Positions 46,741 through 58,937 of a stretch of 64,000 bases of DNA are shown in pieces. This stretch comes from Armigeres subalbatus (taxonomy: Eukaryota; Arthropoda; Insecta; Diptera; Culicidae): NCBI RefSeq assembly GCF_024139115.2, contig NC_085140.1:98158988-98222987 (forward strand), read 5' to 3'. The translations under genes and the position numbers were made by a program. Position 1 is the stretch's first letter, and each line of letters begins with the position of its first letter. Below the pieces are notes generated by a model. The model worked only from the letters and a program-made list of their open reading frames with translations, was not told the DNA's origin and made no database searches.

Positions 46741-48250
46741 ATCGATGGTTAAGAATGGTATTTTTAATAACGCTGCACAGTATGTCTGACTGCTTTTATG
46801 TTTTTTGAACTTACCTTTTTGATGTGCTAAAAACATAAATATTGACAAGAAAATGGATAGGTATAGTCGAATCTATCACTTTCCACGATTCTTCCACGAA
46901 CTGTCTGTGTATGTGCAGACTACACTAGACTAGAATAGACGAGAAATGCGTTCCGTGTAATCTTGAATTTAAAATTCAAAAATCCGTGTAAAAAAAGTTT
47001 AATGATTTCTCGCCGAATCTTGCAAAATGGAGTAACTTTGCAAAAAAAATGTGTGGGAAATTGCCGTTAAAAAAAACGTGTTAAAACAGAATCGGATGTA
47101 GTTTGGTTGCTATTAGTGGTTATGGAGGCACAATCAAAAGCGTAAATCGATTCCTGGCAGACCGATCATACTAAATAGAGTTGATTTGCGACGATTTTTC
47201 ATCAAAGTGACAGATACATGTAACAGCAATAATCTCGTCGGTAGCGGTCCTATTGGCATTAACGATGGCCATTGGCGGTAGTTGCTGCAGAAAAACTATC
47301 CACCCCACTCAGTGGAAAAAGTGAAATTTCGTCGCAAGATTCAGACATTTGATTGTTGTTAATGTTTGGGAAGACGCATTAATATGAGCAAATCAGACAT
47401 TTTTCATTAAACCTAATTCATTGATGAACTCTTAAAACCACGAAAAGTAAAATTTTATAAAGTGAGCAAAGAATAATTTTCAAACTTTCAGTATTCTTAA
47501 TCAATTTTTAATTCAGTGAATGAATTCAAAATCAAATCACTTTTCACCTTCACTGATATTTGTTAAAATCAATTATTTTCAATCTCCAACGACAACGAAA
47601 CCAAAATTGGAATCTTGTGAAAAAATTTCACTCACTGCTGACGTTGACGACAGCTACTCGATGATTTACCGTTGAATCACTACAGACGACCTACCTGCGA
47701 ATACATTTTCTGCAGCAACCATCCGCCAACGGCCGCCACTGGGACCGGTACCGACGCTATCGCACGTCTTTCCAATCACTAACTCAACGTCCAATCACTA
47801 ACTCAACGCCAGCCAACGACAAGTCCGACAAAATTTCACTTGTGCTGCTGCTAGCCGTTAACACGATGATTTCCCACTAAACTGCAGCAGACTACAACAT
47901 TGAGGTTGAATTTTCATCAGCAACCACCGGAAGGCCACCACGCACCGATGTTGTGGATGGCATTCCGTTGCAAACGCTACCATCGCCTTGTTTACTACGC
48001 TACCATGTTCGCTCCACAAGAAATCTTGTTTGAACTGAGGATTGGAGCCAAGCCCGCAAGTTGCTCGATTTTGATGTCTGTGCCTGCGATGTAAGTACGG
48101 GGTTAGTTGATTTACCAATTTCTTAACTGTTAAGCGATCATCGATGATACATAATTAATAATCAATATTTTTAGAAGCGTTAATTCCTCATTGAACGGCT
48201 GGTCCAAAAAAATGAAAATCCATCCAGAAAAGGCTGCAATATTAACGTTC
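46741..48250. other. About 1.5 kb with no recognised feature
   Basis: AT-rich sequence, GC-richer toward 47650-48100. A short phrase CCAATCACTAACTCAACG is duplicated near 47772 and 47795. No coding or element signature is recognised. Confidence 0.35.
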
Positions 48251-50053
48251 GTCAGTTCGGCAATAACTCATTCCAGAAGCCGAATTTCAAAATGTGTTGT
48301 ATGGCGGACTTCTAGAGCGAAGGTTTTTCTTCAACTCTGTCTAAGGATTCGTTGTTTAAACTCCACTAGTAACGGAGTTATAGCTGGTATCAGAGCTGAG
48401 CTCATCAAGATGGGCCCAGAAAAGCTAGCCACTTGCCTGCACAAATTGATAGTCAGAATCTGGGAAACTGAACAGCTACCGGAGGAGTGGAAGGAAGGGG
48501 TTATATGCCCCATCTACAAGAAAGGCGACAAGCTGGAGTGTGAGAACTTTCGAGCGATCACCATCCTTAATGCCGCCTACAAAGTGATATCCCAGATCAT
48601 CTTCCGTCGTCTGTCATCATTAGTGAAGTTATCAAGCCGGCTTCGTTGACAGCCGCTCGACAACGGACCAGATATTTACTGTATCTAAGGCAAATCCTTC
48701 AAAAATGGTCCCAACGCACCATCTGTTCGTTGATTTCAAGGCGGCATACGACAGTATATATCGCGTAGAGCTATGGAAAATTATGGACGAGAACAGCTTC
48801 CCTGGAAAGCTTACCAGACTGATCAAAGCAACGGTGGATGGTGGCAAAACTGTGTGAAGATTTTGGGCGAACACTCCAGTTCGTTCGAATCGTGCCGGGG
48901 ACTAAGACAAGGTAATGGACTTTCGTGCCTGCTGTTCAACATTGCGCTAGAAGGTGTCATGCGGAGAGCCGGGTGTAACAGCCGGGGTACGATTTTCAAC
49001 AGATCCAGTCAATTTATTTGTTTCACGAATGACATGGACATTGTCCGCCGAACATTTGCAAAGGTGGCAGAACTGTACACCCGCCTGAAACGTGAAGCAG
49101 CAAAAGTTGGACAGGTGGTGAATGCCTCAAAGACAAAGTACATGCTTGTGGGCGGAACAGAGCGCGACAGGGCCCGCCTGGAAGCAGTGTTACGATAGAC
49201 GGGGATACCTTCGAGGTGGTCGAGGAATTCGTCTACCTCGGATCCTTGCTAACGGCTGATAACAATGTCAGTCGTGAAATACGAAGGCGCATCATCTGTG
49301 GAAGTCGGGCCTACAACGGGCTCCAGAAGAAACTGCGGTCGAAAAAGATTCGCCACCGCACCAAATGTGTCATGTACAAGACGCTAATAAGACCGGTTGT
49401 CCTCTACGGACATGAAACATGGACAATGCTCGAGGAGGACTTGTAAGCACTCGGAGTATTCGAGAGACGGTACTTAAGACCATCTTTGGCGGTGTGCAAG
49501 AAGATGGTGTGTGGCGGCGAAGAATGAACCACGAGCTCGCCCAGCTCTACGGCGAACCCAGTATCCAGAAGGTAGCTAAAACTGGAACGGTACGATGGGC
49601 AGGGCATGTTGCAAGAATGCCGGACAGTAACCCTGCAAAGATGGTGTTCGCTTTCGATCCGGCAGGTACGAGACGACGTGGAGCGCAGCGAGCGAGATGG
49701 GCAGACCAGAACGACTGCAGGTGCAGAACGACTTGGCGAGCGTGGGGCGTATTCGAGGATGGAGAGATGCGGCCTCGAATCGTGTATTGTGGCGTCATAT
49801 TTTTGATTTAGTGTTATCTGTTTAGATGTAGACTGTTTAGATGTAGATAAATGAAATGAATTCAGTAACTTAGTCTAAATGATAATAACATTCCAATCAT
49901 TTAGTTTAAGTTACTGCAGCGCCTTAACTCCGTTATTAGTTGAATTTGAACAACAAACCATTAGGCAGAGTTGTAGAAAAACCTTCGCACTAGAAGTCCG
50001 CCATACAACACATTTGGAAATTCGGCTTCTGGAATGAGTTATTGACAAACGAC
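48251..50053. mobile_element. Palindromic element whose arms bracket an RTE fragment
   Basis: A ~120-bp arm at 48251-48375 (AATAACTCATTCCAGAAGCC, later TGTTGTATGGCGGACTTCTA) recurs in reverse complement at about 49915-50053. The loop contains a second inverted pair, CAGTAACTTAG near 49863 and a TTAAGTTACTG counterpart. The RTE fragment sits between the left arm and this loop, so it inserted inside a pre-existing palindromic MITE or was captured by it. No target duplication was identified. Confidence 0.7.
48382..49860 (+). pseudogene. RTE-family LINE fragment (5'-truncated, RT to C-terminus)
   Basis: Sequence starts at [15 protein letters not shown] and continues through [20 protein letters not shown] (RT fingers) and RQGNGLSCLLFNIALEGVM. 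The catalytic motif, FADD in the sister copy near 38.93 kb, reads FTND here, so the enzyme is dead regardless of frameshifts. MEEFVYLGSLLTADN-type sequence follows. The C-terminus (WRRRMNHELAQLYGEPSI, then GTRRRGAQRARWADQ) ends near 49811. A tail with TTTAGATGTAGA follows. A small deletion occurs near 48637 relative to the sister copy. Confidence 0.85.
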
Positions 50054-50100
50054 TAAATTATCGAACGCAAATTACTAAATGATCAATAACATCCTTGGTT

Positions 50101-50363
50101 CAAAGTCTATTCTATTCTCGTGACTGTTTGACCAACATTTCAAAAAGGCGAAACTGCTTTTGTAAACAAGAGCTTCTCAGGTCGCTGGTGGGCTAATTTG
50201 AGCCCACCCACACTATCCAACACCATTGATGAAAGCAGCGTATTCTTTTCTGGATTGCGTGAGTGTGGGCACAAATTAGTCCACCAGCAACGTGAGAAGC
50301 TCTTGTTTACGGAATCGGTTTCGCCCTTTTGGTCAAGCCGTCACGAAAATAGGATAGACTTTG
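50101..50363. mobile_element. 263-bp palindromic MITE
   Basis: The left arm from CAAAGTCTATTCTATT through GTAAACAAGAGCTTCTCA to GCCCACCCACAC pairs with the right arm GTGTGGGCACAAATTAG, TGAGAAGCTCTTGTTTAC and GGATAGACTTTG. Arms are about 115-125 bp with scattered mismatches, and the loop is about 40 bp. There is no coding capacity. A duplicated target is not obvious. Confidence 0.75.
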
Positions 50364-51285
50364 ATTTTGTTGGTGCCGAAATGATGTTTTTTAAACATTT
50401 GAGTTGCTTTATGTCAAGTTTTTGCTAATAAACAATATTATGGAAATATAGAGGAACCTTTTTAAATATACAGCTGGAGTAATGCCTTTATCATATAATG
50501 TGCTCCCATCGTCCTTTTAGTTCAAAATTTGTCCTATTGATAAAAAGATCTTTCATAGCAAAATTATTTATTATTTCACAGAAACAGTTACCACAAAAAA
50601 AATGTAGAGTGTTTGCATGCCGTGAAAGGTTTCAGGTGATTCCAATTAAAGATCCGCGGAATTTAGCAGAGTGTGGCACAACTGAAATTATATTTTGTTA
50701 TTTCATTTCGTTTTGATTAGTTCTGAAGGTTTCAAAATTTATTTTGTCCATTACCACATATTGATCATCAAAATCCATTTCAGACCTTCTCCGATATTAC
50801 AATGAAAGCATAACCAATGAAGCACCATGTTTTGACCCTAGGTTTTGAAGTTTCGAAGGAATGGGAAAACCTTCGAATATATCCTCGCGAGCTGCGGCTT
50901 TATCTAATTGGTTAGTTCAGCATTAAGTGAGCACAATAATCGCAGGTGAGTTCCATTCCCCATGGGTCGACAACAAGAGCTTTTTCTTAAACAAAGCATT
51001 TGAAGAATCGATCGGACTTAGTATTCACGAATAATTAGGATCAAACTTCTGTGATGGCTGAGGTGTTCATTTTTTTAGAACTTTCCAAAGAAGTTTATGA
51101 AGAAAAGTAGTTCTCTTGGCTTTATTTTTAGAAGTGATCACTCCCCTTCTTCCGGATCTCTCGAAAAAAAATTAAATAGTGGCTCCTTGAGATTAATTCC
51201 TAGTTACTTTACGGGACTGATCTTGCTCTTAAATTCCTATTACGAACGGGTAAGAAAGGTTGTTAGATGGTGTCCGGGAATTTGG
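50364..51285. other. About 0.9 kb with no recognised feature
   Basis: AT-rich sequence with short frames only. No inverted termini or family motifs were recognised. Confidence 0.35.
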
Positions 51286-51359
51286 CCGAATGCCGTTTGG
51301 ACGAACGAATCATTTGTCCGAATTCCATTTGGCCGAATAGTTGAAAATATCCATAGATT

Positions 51360-51852
51360 GTGAGTAGTGAAAAGTGAGTAATGACACGTGAGTAGCGAAA
51401 ATTATATGAGGCATACAGCGAGAGGTGTGGAATGAGACAATTCTTACATCTCATAAGAAATAAGACATAAGAGGTGAAAAGTGAGAAGAGAAAATGAGAA
51501 GTGAGCAGTGAGAAGTGAAAAGTGAGAATTCAGCAGTGAGAAGTGAGAAGTAAGATGTAAAGTGAGGAGTGAGAAGTGGGAAGTTAGGAGTGAGCAGTGA
51601 GCAGTGAGAAGTGAGGAGTGAGAAGTGGAGAATGAGAAATGACAAGCGCCCAGTGAGAAGTGAGAAGTAAGAAATTAGAAGTAAGGAGTGAGAAGAGAGA
51701 GGTATAAGTGAGAAGTGAAAAGTTAGAAATGAGAAGTAAAAAGTAAGAAGTGAAAAAAAGGAAAAGAGAAATTATAAATAGTAAGTGAGAAATGAGAGGT
51801 TAAAAGTGAGAAGTAAAAAGTGAAAAGTGAGAAATATAAAGCGAGAAGTGAA
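51360..51852. repeat. (GTGAGAAGTGA)n-type minisatellite, left arm
   Basis: Variable 7-11 bp units GTGAGAA, GTGAGCA, GTGAAAA and GTAAGAA run in tandem for about 490 bp. The same units occur in reverse complement at 54028-54208. Degeneracy indicates an older array or continual slippage. Confidence 0.85.
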
Positions 51853-52200
51853 ATGTTTATATTCCTTCTCCGTTATTCCTCTTCCTTCTTCCTTCTTCTT
51901 TCTGTTTTCTGCCTTCATTCTTCACTGTTCTTTCTTCTTCTTTTTCCTTCTCCTCTCTTCCTTCTTCCTTCTACCTCCTTCCTTCTTTTTTCTGCCTTCT
52001 ACCTCCTCCCTTTTTCCTTTATCCTTTTCCAATCTTCTTGTTTATTCTTCCTTTTTCTTTCATCTTTATTTTTCATCTTCCTTCATCTGTATTCTTATCT
52101 CTTCTTCTTCCGTGTTCCTAATTCTTTCTCTTTTCTTCTTCCTTCTTCCTCATTGTTTCTCTTTTCTTCTTCCTTCTTCTTTCTTTTTCTGTCACATACT
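51853..52200. repeat. Polypyrimidine tract (CTTCTTCC-rich)
   Basis: About 350 bp is almost entirely C and T on the plus strand, with TTCTTCCTTCTT-like units. The long Leu/Phe/Ser frames it creates are artefacts. Such tracts can adopt non-B structures. It joins the left minisatellite arm to the LINE. Confidence 0.85.
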
Positions 52201-52214
52201 AAACTCTCACTTCT

Positions 52215-54025
52215 CAACATCTTGCATCTTGCTTCCCATCTTGCTTTCCAAGGAAAGAAATCGGACTACCGTCAAGAGTGTTTCTTGACAATGATGTTGC
52301 CTTGAATGCCGAGGACAAATGCAATCTATTCGCCGAACACTTTTCGACCGTCTTTTCCAATGCTTTGCCATCTCAAGCTGACATCGCAAGAGCAGCGAGA
52401 GATATACCTAACAATGTCATCAGCATGGATGTTTTTACCGTTGAAACCGATAAGGTTGTCTCGGCGATAAATAGGATAAAATCGTCCTTTTCAGCAGGCC
52501 CCAGTGTTATACCATCAGCGGGTCTGAAAAGGTGTTCCGATATCTTGGCTATCCCTATGTGCATGCTTTTCAACTTATCACTCCGTCAGCGAAAGTTTCC
52601 TACTCAATGGAAGTGCTCTACCATGTTTCCGGTGTACAAGAAAGGAGACAAATGCGACGTGAGAAACTACCGATGCATTACTTTTCTTGGCATGGAATCA
52701 AAAGTGTTCGAGTCACTGATCTACGAAAAACTGTTTGCCTCATGCAAAAACTACATCACTTCGTATCAACATAGCTTTTTCCAGGTCGATCCGTAGAAAC
52801 GAATCTAGTCAGTTTTACATCATATTGTATGGATAATATGCACAAAAAGCTCCAATTCGATGCCGTGTATACTGATCTACAAGCAGCATTTGATAAAGTG
52901 AATCACGACATACTGCTTGCAAAACTTGAAAAAATGGGATGCTCTACTATATTCTGCAACTGGCTTCGATCATATCTAGTGCAACGTCAAGTGACCGTCA
53001 TCATTGGAGATCACTCATCCCATTGCATTGTTTTTCGAACGGCTCCGGAGTCCCCCAAGGAAGTATGCTGGGTCTATTGTTGTTTTCGCTCTTCGTGAAT
53101 GACGTAACTTTTATCCTGCAGCGTGGAGGCCTGCTATTGATGTTTGCAGACGATCTCAAATTATACATCGTTATTCTAAATCTGGCGGACTGCCAAGAAT
53201 TGCAGAAGCTCCTGGATTTATTCAAATGTTGGTGTGAGCGTAATATGGTCCTGGCTGTTTCAAAGTGTTACGTAATAAGCTTTCATCGCACTGCCGAAAC
53301 CGTGGTTTTCGATTATAGTATCGCAGGTACAACTTTACAACGTGTGGATCATGTTAAAGATCTAGGCGTCGTGTTGGATGACAGGCTAACTTTCATTCAT
53401 TTTTCAACTACGATCGACAAAGCGAATCGCCAGCTTGGTTTTATTTTTAAAATCTCAAATGAATTCCGCGATCATTTATGCTACAAAGCCTTATACAGCT
53501 TATTGGTACGCTCTCAACTCGAATTTGCTTCTGCTGTCTGTAATCCATATCAAGCTGCTTGGACTGCTCGATTTGAAGCTGTGCAACGCAAGTTTGTACG
53601 ATATGTTCTGCGCCATCTCCCATGGATGAACCCGCTGAATTTAATTATATGCTGATCGCTGTAGTCTGCTGGGACTAAATACTCTTGATAAGCGGAGAAC
53701 CGTGGCGCAAGCCGTTCTCATCGCCAAACTTCTGTTATCCGAGTACGACGTGCCAGATTTGTTGGCAAAAATTCCATTGTATGCACCATCACGATCCCTT
53801 CGACCACGAGATTTGCTCTTCGAAGAAAGGCATAACACCAATAGCTGCTTTGTCGCTATGATCCGCCATTTCAACGAGGTGTCGGACGAATTCGACTTCA
53901 ACATCAGTTCATCCGCGTTTCGTCAACGGCTAAACAGATATTTTATCAACTGACCTAGCTTTAAGTTTTCATGTAGACGACACTGTCAGAAGAAATAAGC
54001 AAAATAAATAAATAAATTTAAAAAA
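52215..54025 (+). pseudogene. Jockey-superfamily-like LINE, RT to 3' end, 5'-truncated
   Basis: The frame at 52278-52796 has MFPVYKKGDKCDVRNYRCIT (RT fingers) and ESLIYEKL. The next pieces encode FDAVYTDLQAAFDKVNHDIL with the motif A Asp, then GVPQGSMLGLLLFSLFVND and LLMFADDLKLYI with the catalytic FADD. EFASAVCNPY and RFEAVQRKFVRYV form the thumb-side C-terminal region. The last frame ends RQRLNRYFIN at 53953. The 3' UTR ends in AAATAAATAAATAAATTT. Frames change at about 52790, 53050 and 53650, so it is inactive. The clade is by motif style only. Confidence 0.8.
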
Positions 54026-54027
54026 AA

Positions 54028-54208
54028 TACTTTATTTCTCATTTCCCACTACTCACTTCTCACTTGTTACTACAAATATCTCATTACTCAGTACTCACTT
54101 CCATTTCGCAGTATGTACTCATTTCTCACTTCTTTGTACTCACATCAAGCATCTCATTTCTCACTTTTCTTTATTTACTTCGAACATCTCACTTCTCACT
54201 TCTCTTAA
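54028..54208. repeat. (TCACTTCTCAC)n-type minisatellite, right arm
   Basis: Units TCTCACTTCT, CTCATTTCTCAC and ACTACTCACTTC are the reverse complement of the left-arm array at 51360-51852. This arm is about 180 bp, shorter than the left. It begins directly after the LINE tail. Confidence 0.8.
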
Positions 54209-54260
54209 TAAGAAACCAAATTTCAACTATTCGGCCAAACTATTCAGTCAAATGATCCTT

Positions 54261-56759
54261 AACCTATAAGACGAATGCATCACTTCACTGGATGTTCCAG
54301 AGATTTCGGAGCATCATTTACTGATCAACCTGAGTCAATGAATTTTTCTTGCGCTGATTTACCCCAAAATTTTCAAATTTTTCCGATGGTCAAAAATGTT
54401 TTAATTTACCATGAAAAAGTATGGTACCTCATCCTCTTATAATGAATGCTATCGGAAAATCTGACAAACATATGTAACCCAAAATTGTGAGGAATGCAAA
54501 AATGTGGAAAATGAGGGACCACACCGTAGCCATCCTTAGAGCAAAATGCCCTCTTTCAGCGCAATTTGATCTGGTAAGCCTGAGCAGGAGACTTAGTTCA
54601 ATACATATAATATTAAAACTTAGTCAACGTTTTGAACTTTCAATCTTTTCCTTTTGTTTTGCTTTTCTCGTACACTTTAAAATGTCCATGTTACCCATAC
54701 CATGTCTGTGTTTCCCGAGCATGTCAAAATGAACGGCAATAGCCATGTTTTTGATTGATGACAAAAATATCAAATTTGTTGGAAACTGTGGCACTCACTT
54801 TATAGAACCACTCTGATGTGTTAAAGAGACCTTGTAAGGATTGTCCAGAATCGAAGAAATCAAACGATTCAGGCCATTTTTTATCTTTATTATTGTGATT
54901 TTTTTAATAATAAGTTCATCGTATATTCGAGCCAATGGGTAACATTATTGGTATTTCTTACTTCTTATTTGAACTTCCCACGCGAAAAACATAAAAAAAA
55001 ACAATTCCAATTATTTTGTTTCAATCACTTTTAAGCTTTATTATGAACAACACAATGTAGACTACTTATCGTTCACTACACCTGCAGTAAGCGGGCAGCG
55101 GGAAAGTTCAACCTCCTGATATCAAGCAGTAAATATCTGGGCCATAAAATATAAATAATAACACAAGTCCCCCGCATCGCCTTCGTAACAACTGACATTG
55201 TCATCTGATAAATACGTCTTTCTGATTATTTTTAAATACACATTATCTAAGCCATGTTAAAGCCAAGACGGTCGCAATCAGCATGTCAAAACAAAAGTCG
55301 AGCATCGCTAGTCCACTTACCTGATGAATGGCATCTGGAAATACCTCTCATCAATTTAACTCAAAATAAACAACAAGCAGATTGCATCTTTCCGATAAGT
55401 TGCAGACAATCATAAGCCAAATAAAAGTTAGCGAATAACACTTACGAAACCACTTGAAGCACCGCTCGCTTTTTGGTGGGCGTCTGATAGAATGGTGAGA
55501 TTTCCCGGGCGGTTTGTTAGTAGAACGCTTTCATTGGCTGTTTAGACACTGTTGGACACGCTTCTCTTTATCCCTCGTTTCACTCTTCAGATGAAACCGA
55601 CCGGCAAACAAGCGATCGATTGGTTTAGCTCAAACAAAATTTTTCACACCACTTGCATTTCCACTCACTCGCTTTTTTCCAGAGGAACGACTTTTCGATT
55701 TTTCACCGTTTTTTTCGGCACCACTCTTCAACAACGATCCTGATGATCGTACCGATGAGAGATCCGTGGATGGGTGCGCGATCGGAAGCGTTCAAAATAT
55801 TTATAAACAACCAGCTGAATCACAGATCTTTCACCCCCGGTATTAGCAACGAGTGTGCCGGAAAACGTGCAAACGAGATTTTTCTGAGTAGCTTAGTTTT
55901 GGATCGACCGACACTTCCTTCTAGATATAAGCCGTGCGTTGTTGAACAGGCCTTCTCGCACTGCGCTGATCCTTCCTTGTTTTTCCGCCGCTACTAAGTC
56001 AGGGGAAATTCCTTGCTAAAGTATCGCAAACAATCCTCCCACGCGAATAAAAGATTTCGCCAAACACTTTGTCTTAACGACGCGTAACGCGGTGAATGCT
56101 CCGCTGACTGACGAAGAGGCGGTACTAAATCCCTTCATCTACGCACGATCCCTGGGATGAAAAACTCGACTAAATCAAACTACCAAGATCTCCTCTAACA
56201 AAGTAGAAGCCAACCGCTCGATGTGAGTTACGAACCGAACCGCGGCTGCGTTCGAACTAAACCGTCTACTCCGACCAACCGAACCGCCAACCGACTGTGA
56301 GCGCATAACACGTTGCTCTTGAGAGGGCGCGCGCGCGAAACAGAACACAATAATATGTTGGGTGTGATGACGGACGGCGACGTCGCGTCGCTCTTTGCGC
56401 CGTGAAGTTCATCCTTGCGCTCCGCAATTGAACTATGGCGGACGACGTCAAGGAAGGATGATTACTGATCAAAGAGATCAACTTGGGAGAAATCCACTAA
56501 AGCTAATCAATTTTGGACAAAGAAAGCATTTCGAGTTTATCCAATGAGTAACGTTATAGAATTAATTGTGAATCGAGAGAATGTACAGCATATTCTCCAT
56601 AGGACCATGTTAGATAGAGAATAAAAAAAAGTAACAAAAAATGAAAGGAAATAGGAGGATATATTTTTAAGTGTTATGTTGGCTTGCCTGTGATGTGATA
56701 CCTATGATCTATGCCGACAGTTATTGTCGTTTAGATTTCAGATCAGTTCTATTTCATGT
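54261..56759. other. About 2.5 kb with no recognised element; CpG-rich patch near 56.1-56.5 kb
   Basis: AT-rich up to about 55.4 kb, then GC-richer with many CpG (for example GGCGCGCGCGCG near 56328). Such a patch can mark a host promoter or first exon. I see no start codon context, TATA box or conserved protein that supports one. The short frames at 55552-55997 and 56266-56481 are unrecognised. Confidence 0.35.
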
Positions 56760-57000
56760 AGATATGTACCACAGGAGGTGCCGACTACGGAGCCAAACAG
56801 ATGCCTACCTACCTGGAAACCTGGTTGGCTACAGCGTCGATACACCTATGCCTGGCGTATTATATAGCTCCATAATCGTCGGGCAGTATTCCCACAATTT
56901 CTCCGAACGTTCCGGGTCCCCAGGTCCGATTCCACCGCGTGCAGCCAGCGTGTTCGTGGCCTTCCACGAAGTCGCCGGCCCATATCTGGTTCTGTGTTGA
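56760..57000 (-). pseudogene. Old RTE-like LINE, distal C-terminal part (minus strand)
   Basis: The minus strand reads GRRLRGRPRTRWLHAVESDL near 56915-56980, the basic C-terminal block of RTE-type pol. Its upstream portion is at 62060-62336. The two join exactly at the target sequence of the younger RTE. This piece ends at 57000 with the 15-bp duplicated sequence. Confidence 0.65.
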
Positions 57001-57011
57001 TTATTATTTAT

Positions 57012-57371
57012 TCAGACTAAGGCCGAAGTGGCCTGTGCGGTATATAAGAGTCTTCTCCATTCGGCTCGGTCCATGGCTACACGTCGCCAACCACGCAGTC
57101 TACGGAGGGTCCGCAAGTCATCTTCCACCTGATCGATCCACCTTGCCCGCTGCGCACCTCGCCTTCTTGTGCCCGTCGGATCGTTGTCGAGAACCATTTT
57201 CACCGGGTTACTGTCCGACATTCTGGCTACGTGCCCGGCCCATCGCAGTCGTCCGATTTTCGCGGTGTGAACGATGGATGGTTCTCCCAACAGCTGATGC
57301 AATTCGTGGTTCATTCGCCTCCTCCACGTACCGTCCGCCATCTGCACCCCACCATAGATGGTACGCAGCAC
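57012..57371 (-). pseudogene. RTE LINE C-terminal domain
   Basis: The frame has VLRTIYGG-type sequence at the start, then WRRRMNHELHQLLGEPSI, LRWAGHVARMSDSNPVKMVL, GTRRRGAQRARWIDQVEDDL and GWRRVAMDRAEWRRLL. The stop codon lies about 10 bp before the tail. The same peptides mark the twin-primed copy at 8.7 kb and the other RTE copies in this window. Its function is presumed nucleic-acid binding. Confidence 0.85.
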
Positions 57372-57471
57372 TTTCCTTTCGAAAACTCAAGTGCGCGTTG
57401 GTCCTCCACGAGCATCGTCCAGGTCTCGTGTCCGTAGAGGACTACCGGTCTAATTAGCGTTTTGTAGATTG

Positions 57472-58937
57472 TCAGTTTGGTACGGCGGCGAACTCTATTC
57501 GATCGGAGCGTCTTGCGGAGTCAAAGTACGTACGATTTCCAGCCACTATGCGTCTCCGAATTTCTCTGCCGGTGTCATTTTCGGCAGTCACCAGTGAGCC
57601 CAAGTACACAAATTCTTCTACCACCTCGATTTCGTCACCACCGATGCAAACTCGCGGTGGGTGGCTCACATTGTCTTCTCTTGAACCTCTTCCTATCATG
57701 TACTTCGTCTTCGACGTGTTGATGACTAGTCCGATCCGCTTAGCTTCCCTCTTCAGTCTGATGTAGGCTTCCTCCATCTTCTCAAAGTTACGTGCCATAA
57801 TATCTATGTCGTCGGCGAAACCAAATAGCTGGACGGACTTATTGAAAATTGTACCACTCGTGTTAATCCCTGCTCTTCGTATTACCCCTTCCAAAGCGAT
57901 GTTGAATAGCAAACACGAAAGACCATCACCTTGCCGTAACCCTCTGCGGGTTTCGAAGGGACTCGAGAATGCCCCTGAAACTCGAACTACGCACATCACC
58001 CGATCCATCGCCGCTTTGATCAATCGTGTCAGTTTATCCGGAAAACCGTGTTCGTGCATTAGCTGCCATAGCTGGTCCCGATCGATTGTATCATATGCGG
58101 CTTTGAAGTCGATGAATAGATGATGTGTGGGCACGTTGTATTCGCGGCATTTCTGCAGTACTTGGCGAATGGCAAACACCTGGTCCGTGGTGGAGCGTTC
58201 GCCCATAAAACCCGCCTGGTACTGCCCCACGAACTCCCTTGCAGTTGGTGCTAGTCGACGGCATAAAATTTGGGAGAGTACCTTGTAGGCGGCGTTCAGC
58301 AATGTGATTGCGCGGTAGTTGCTACAATCCAGCTTATCGCCCTTTTGTAGATGGGACACACGACACCTTCCATCCACTCCTGCGGCAAAACTTCCTCCTC
58401 CCAAATCTTGGTAATGACCCAGTGCAGCGCTCTAGCCAGTGCCTCACCACCGTGTTTAAATAGCTCTCCTGGTAGTTGGTCAACCCCAGGGGCTTTGTTG
58501 TTCTTCAGCCGGCCAATCTCCTCCTGGATTTCCTGGAGATCCGGAGCCGGTAGAATTCTATCCTGCGCGCGTTCTCCCAGGTCCATCACCATACCGCCAT
58601 CTTCGTCTGCCACATCGCCATTCAGGTGTTCTTCGTAGTGCTGCCGCCACCTTTGGATCACCTCACGCTCGTTCGTAAGAAGGTTCCCGTTTATGTCCTT
58701 ACACATATCAGGCTGTGGCACGTGACCCTTACGTGAACGGTTTAACTTCTCATAGAACTTTCGTGTGTTATTAGCGCGGTACAGTTGCTCCGTTTCTTCA
58801 CGGTCTCGATCTTCCTGCTGGCGCTTTTTCCTCCGGAAAATCGAGTTTTGTCTGTTCCGCGCCTGTTTATATCGTGCTTCGTTCGCCCTCGTGCGGTGTT
58901 GCAGCAATCTCGCCCATGCTGCATTCTTCTCTTCCAC
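57472..58937 (-). pseudogene. RTE LINE reverse transcriptase domain
   Basis: The 58937-58296 frame ends with VVCPIYKRAISW. The 58404-57472 frame continues LQKGDKLDCSNYRAITLLNA, then HLFIDFKAAYDTIDRDQLWQ (motif A Asp), RRGLRQGDGLSCLLFNIALE, and LFGFADDIDIMARNFEKM with the FADD catalytic motif. KTKYMIGRGSREDN and EFVYLGSLVTAEN close the domain. One indel near 58350 separates the frames. The active site is intact. Confidence 0.88.

Larger units (their letters stand above)
51286..54260. mobile_element. Foldback with two-level inverted arms around a LINE insertion
   Basis: TTTGGCCGAATAGTTGAAA at 51328-51346 recurs as its exact reverse complement at 54221-54239, and related TTTGGNCGAA phrases lie outside it on both sides. 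Just inside are GTGAGAAGTGA-type units on the left (51360-51852) and their inverse, TCACTTCTCAC, on the right (54028-54208). The right arm is shorter. A LINE and a polypyrimidine tract occupy the middle. No transposase is seen. Confidence 0.65.

Noticed and set aside
51820..52305. Leu/Phe/Ser-rich frame resembling a membrane protein
   Set aside because: It is translated from a polypyrimidine tract.
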